A stretch of DNA of 8,093 nucleotides, from the NCBI GenBank assembly GCA_002506595.1, contig DAXV01000005.1, positions 2,450 through 10,542 on the forward strand, in the 5' to 3' direction. The DNA is from Acidilobaceae archaeon UBA158 (GTDB lineage: Archaea > Thermoproteota > Thermoprotei_A > Sulfolobales > Acidilobaceae). Both the position numbers and the translations under genes were made by a program. This document shows positions 7,399 to 8,093 of this stretch, one piece after another (positions within the stretch are counted from its first letter, which is position 1; each line of letters opens with the position of its first letter). The notes beneath the pieces were generated by a model, which was given only the letters and a program-made list of their open reading frames with translations, made no database searches and was not told the origin of the DNA.

Positions 7399-7568
7399 AA
7401 TCCCACCCTTATAATAATTTATATAATAATAATTTTTGATTAGTTAGCATTTTGGTTTCCTCAACTTACAATTAAATAATAAAACTTATATAATTTACTT
7501 TATGGAAGAGCTTTTTTCATTATGAGTATACCCTCACGCCTGTAATACTCTGATAAACTATATTAATA
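7399..7568. promoter_or_regulatory. Divergent promoter region between archaellum operon and pilin-like gene
   Basis: An AT-rich gap of 170 bp with no convincing gene. It contains a palindromic TTATATAA (7485-7492), readable as a TATA box on both strands, with expected start points near 7462 (minus) and 7516 (plus). A second minus-strand TATA-like element, TATATAAAT, lies at 7417-7425; it would start transcription close to the TTG of the 117-aa gene, nearly leaderless. A tiny minus-strand reading frame (7409-7450) is described among the findings. I see no clear operator repeat. Confidence 0.5.
7485..7493 (-). promoter_or_regulatory. Candidate TATA box for the archaellum operon
   Basis: On the minus strand this reads TTATATAAG, preceded by the purine-rich AGTAAA stretch that could act as a BRE. 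An initiation point about 27 nt downstream falls near 7462, leaving a leader of about 60 nt before the first gene. The core is self-complementary and could equally serve the divergent plus-strand gene. In such AT-rich DNA a match by chance is possible. Confidence 0.35.
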
Positions 7569-8033
7569 TTGGTGAAGGCATTGCGCTTCCCTAAATTACC
7601 AGAAATATCAATACCTAAGGAGAACGGAAAAAAAGCAATTATTATTTTTGCTTTAATCGTAGCAATGACAATTCTAATAGCTATAAGCTCTCCTAAGATT
7701 GTAAATCTCATAGGAGGATCTAGCTTTCAAATAACCAATGAAAGTATTAGTGTAGTACAATGCTTTTATTATCAAAATTCCAATGGATTAGTAACAATTA
7801 CAGCTCTAGTACAAAATATTGGGAGATCTAATGCAGTTATAACCTCTGTATATGTTTATGATATCAATGGATTAGAAATTGCTAGTAATACTAGCTTGCT
7901 TATAACGATTCCTCCAAGAAAGGCATCACCTGTATTTGTTAGTACTGTATCATTACAACCAGGAAGTACTTATAGGATAAGCGTTTTCACACAAGTCGGG
8001 ACAAGCTCAAGCTGCCAAATAAACTATAAATAA
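7569..8033 (+). CDS. Membrane-anchored pilin-like beta-sandwich surface protein
   Basis: A 154-aa protein divergent from the archaellum operon; no specific family recognised. It has a basic, Pro-rich N-terminus (1-22), one hydrophobic helix (about 24-40) and a beta-rich outer domain of about 100 residues (VTITALVQNIGRSNAVITSV at 75-94; LQPGSTYRISVF at 129-140). This layout resembles archaeal type IV pilin-like proteins. The Lys-Lys-Ala before the helix (21-23) loosely resembles a class III signal peptide site but is not conclusive. Cys65 and Cys149 sit in the first and last strands and could form a disulfide. Sequons occur at Asn57 and Asn107. The start is uncertain: TTG 7569, GTG 7572, or TTG 7581, the last having a GGTGA site at 7571-7575, 5 nt upstream, which makes a 150-aa form attractive. 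A link to the archaellum is suggested only by proximity. Confidence 0.75.
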   Translation: MVKALRFPKLPEISIPKENGKKAIIIFALIVAMTILIAISSPKIVNLIGGSSFQITNESISVVQCFYYQNSNGLVTITALVQNIGRSNAVITSVYVYDINGLEIASNTSLLITIPPRKASPVFVSTVSLQPGSTYRISVFTQVGTSSSCQINYK

Positions 8034-8071
8034 AAATATTTAAAAATAATTTAAAAATAAAAATATTTAAA
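8031..8071. repeat. Short direct repeat in AT-rich 3' region
   Basis: TAAAAATATTTAAA occurs exactly twice, at 8031-8044 (starting in the stop codon of the pilin-like gene) and at 8058-8071, 27 nt apart. The stretch 8034-8085 is almost pure A/T and holds no gene. The TTTAAA cores could be TATA boxes for a gene beyond the window, and the region may also end transcription. Low complexity makes chance repetition quite possible. Confidence 0.4.
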
Positions 8072-8093
8072 TTTAACCTAAATCTATTGTACT

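Noticed and set aside
7520..7711. Minus-strand frame of 63 codons overlapping the pilin-like gene
   Set aside because: Most of it is antisense to the N-terminal and helix region of the plus-strand gene, which has better protein features; its hydrophobicity mirrors the opposite strand.
1..8093. CRISPR array, tRNA, rRNA or insertion sequence
   Set aside because: I saw no regularly spaced repeats, cloverleaf-like segment, rRNA-like sequence or transposase in either strand. Gene packing leaves only the short gaps described.

Overview
The window looks like part of a low-G+C crenarchaeal (Thermoproteota) genome. The evidence is an ArlX-position gene followed by genes in the order G, F, H, I, J (the crenarchaeal archaellum layout), TATA-like boxes upstream, GGTG/GGAGG-type ribosome binding sites, and surface proteins rich in N-glycosylation sequons. 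The genus cannot be fixed from the sequence alone; Sulfolobales- or Acidilobales-like organisms are plausible.

Layout. Positions 71-7398 are one tightly packed minus-strand operon, transcribed from right to left. In transcription order it holds a 117-aa two-helix membrane protein (unknown), a soluble glutamine-rich protein in the ArlX position, ArlG, ArlF, ArlH (KaiC-like ATPase), ArlI (motor/assembly ATPase) and ArlJ (polytopic platform). Neighbours overlap by 1-8 nt or are separated by 9-22 nt. About 170 bp of AT-rich promoter DNA (7399-7568) separates the operon from a divergent plus-strand gene (about 7569-8033). That gene encodes a membrane-anchored, pilin-like beta-sandwich protein. No archaellin (arlB) is visible in the window.

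Main discovery. ArlI is interrupted in frame by a 425-residue intein (residues C396-D820; nt 2211-3485). It sits exactly between the Walker B region and the His box, inside the conserved AMQ/TGHP motif. Removing it joins AMQ to TGHPVMATFHAGD and leaves a normal 564-residue ArlI. The intein keeps the N-terminal splicing Cys and the TxxH block B motif, but it ends in Glu-Asp instead of the usual His-Asn. Its LAGLIDADG endonuclease has lost the catalytic acidic residue in both motifs. It therefore looks like an intein with an atypical C-terminus and a dead homing nuclease, embedded in the motility motor.

How the genes work together. ArlJ in the membrane, ArlI below it and ArlH beneath form the motor and assembly machine. 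ArlF and ArlG are the pseudoperiplasmic, S-layer-contacting stator-like part. The ArlX-position protein, perhaps together with the 117-aa membrane protein, would form the cytoplasmic ring scaffold. Because the intein splits the ATPase active site, motor activity should depend on protein splicing.
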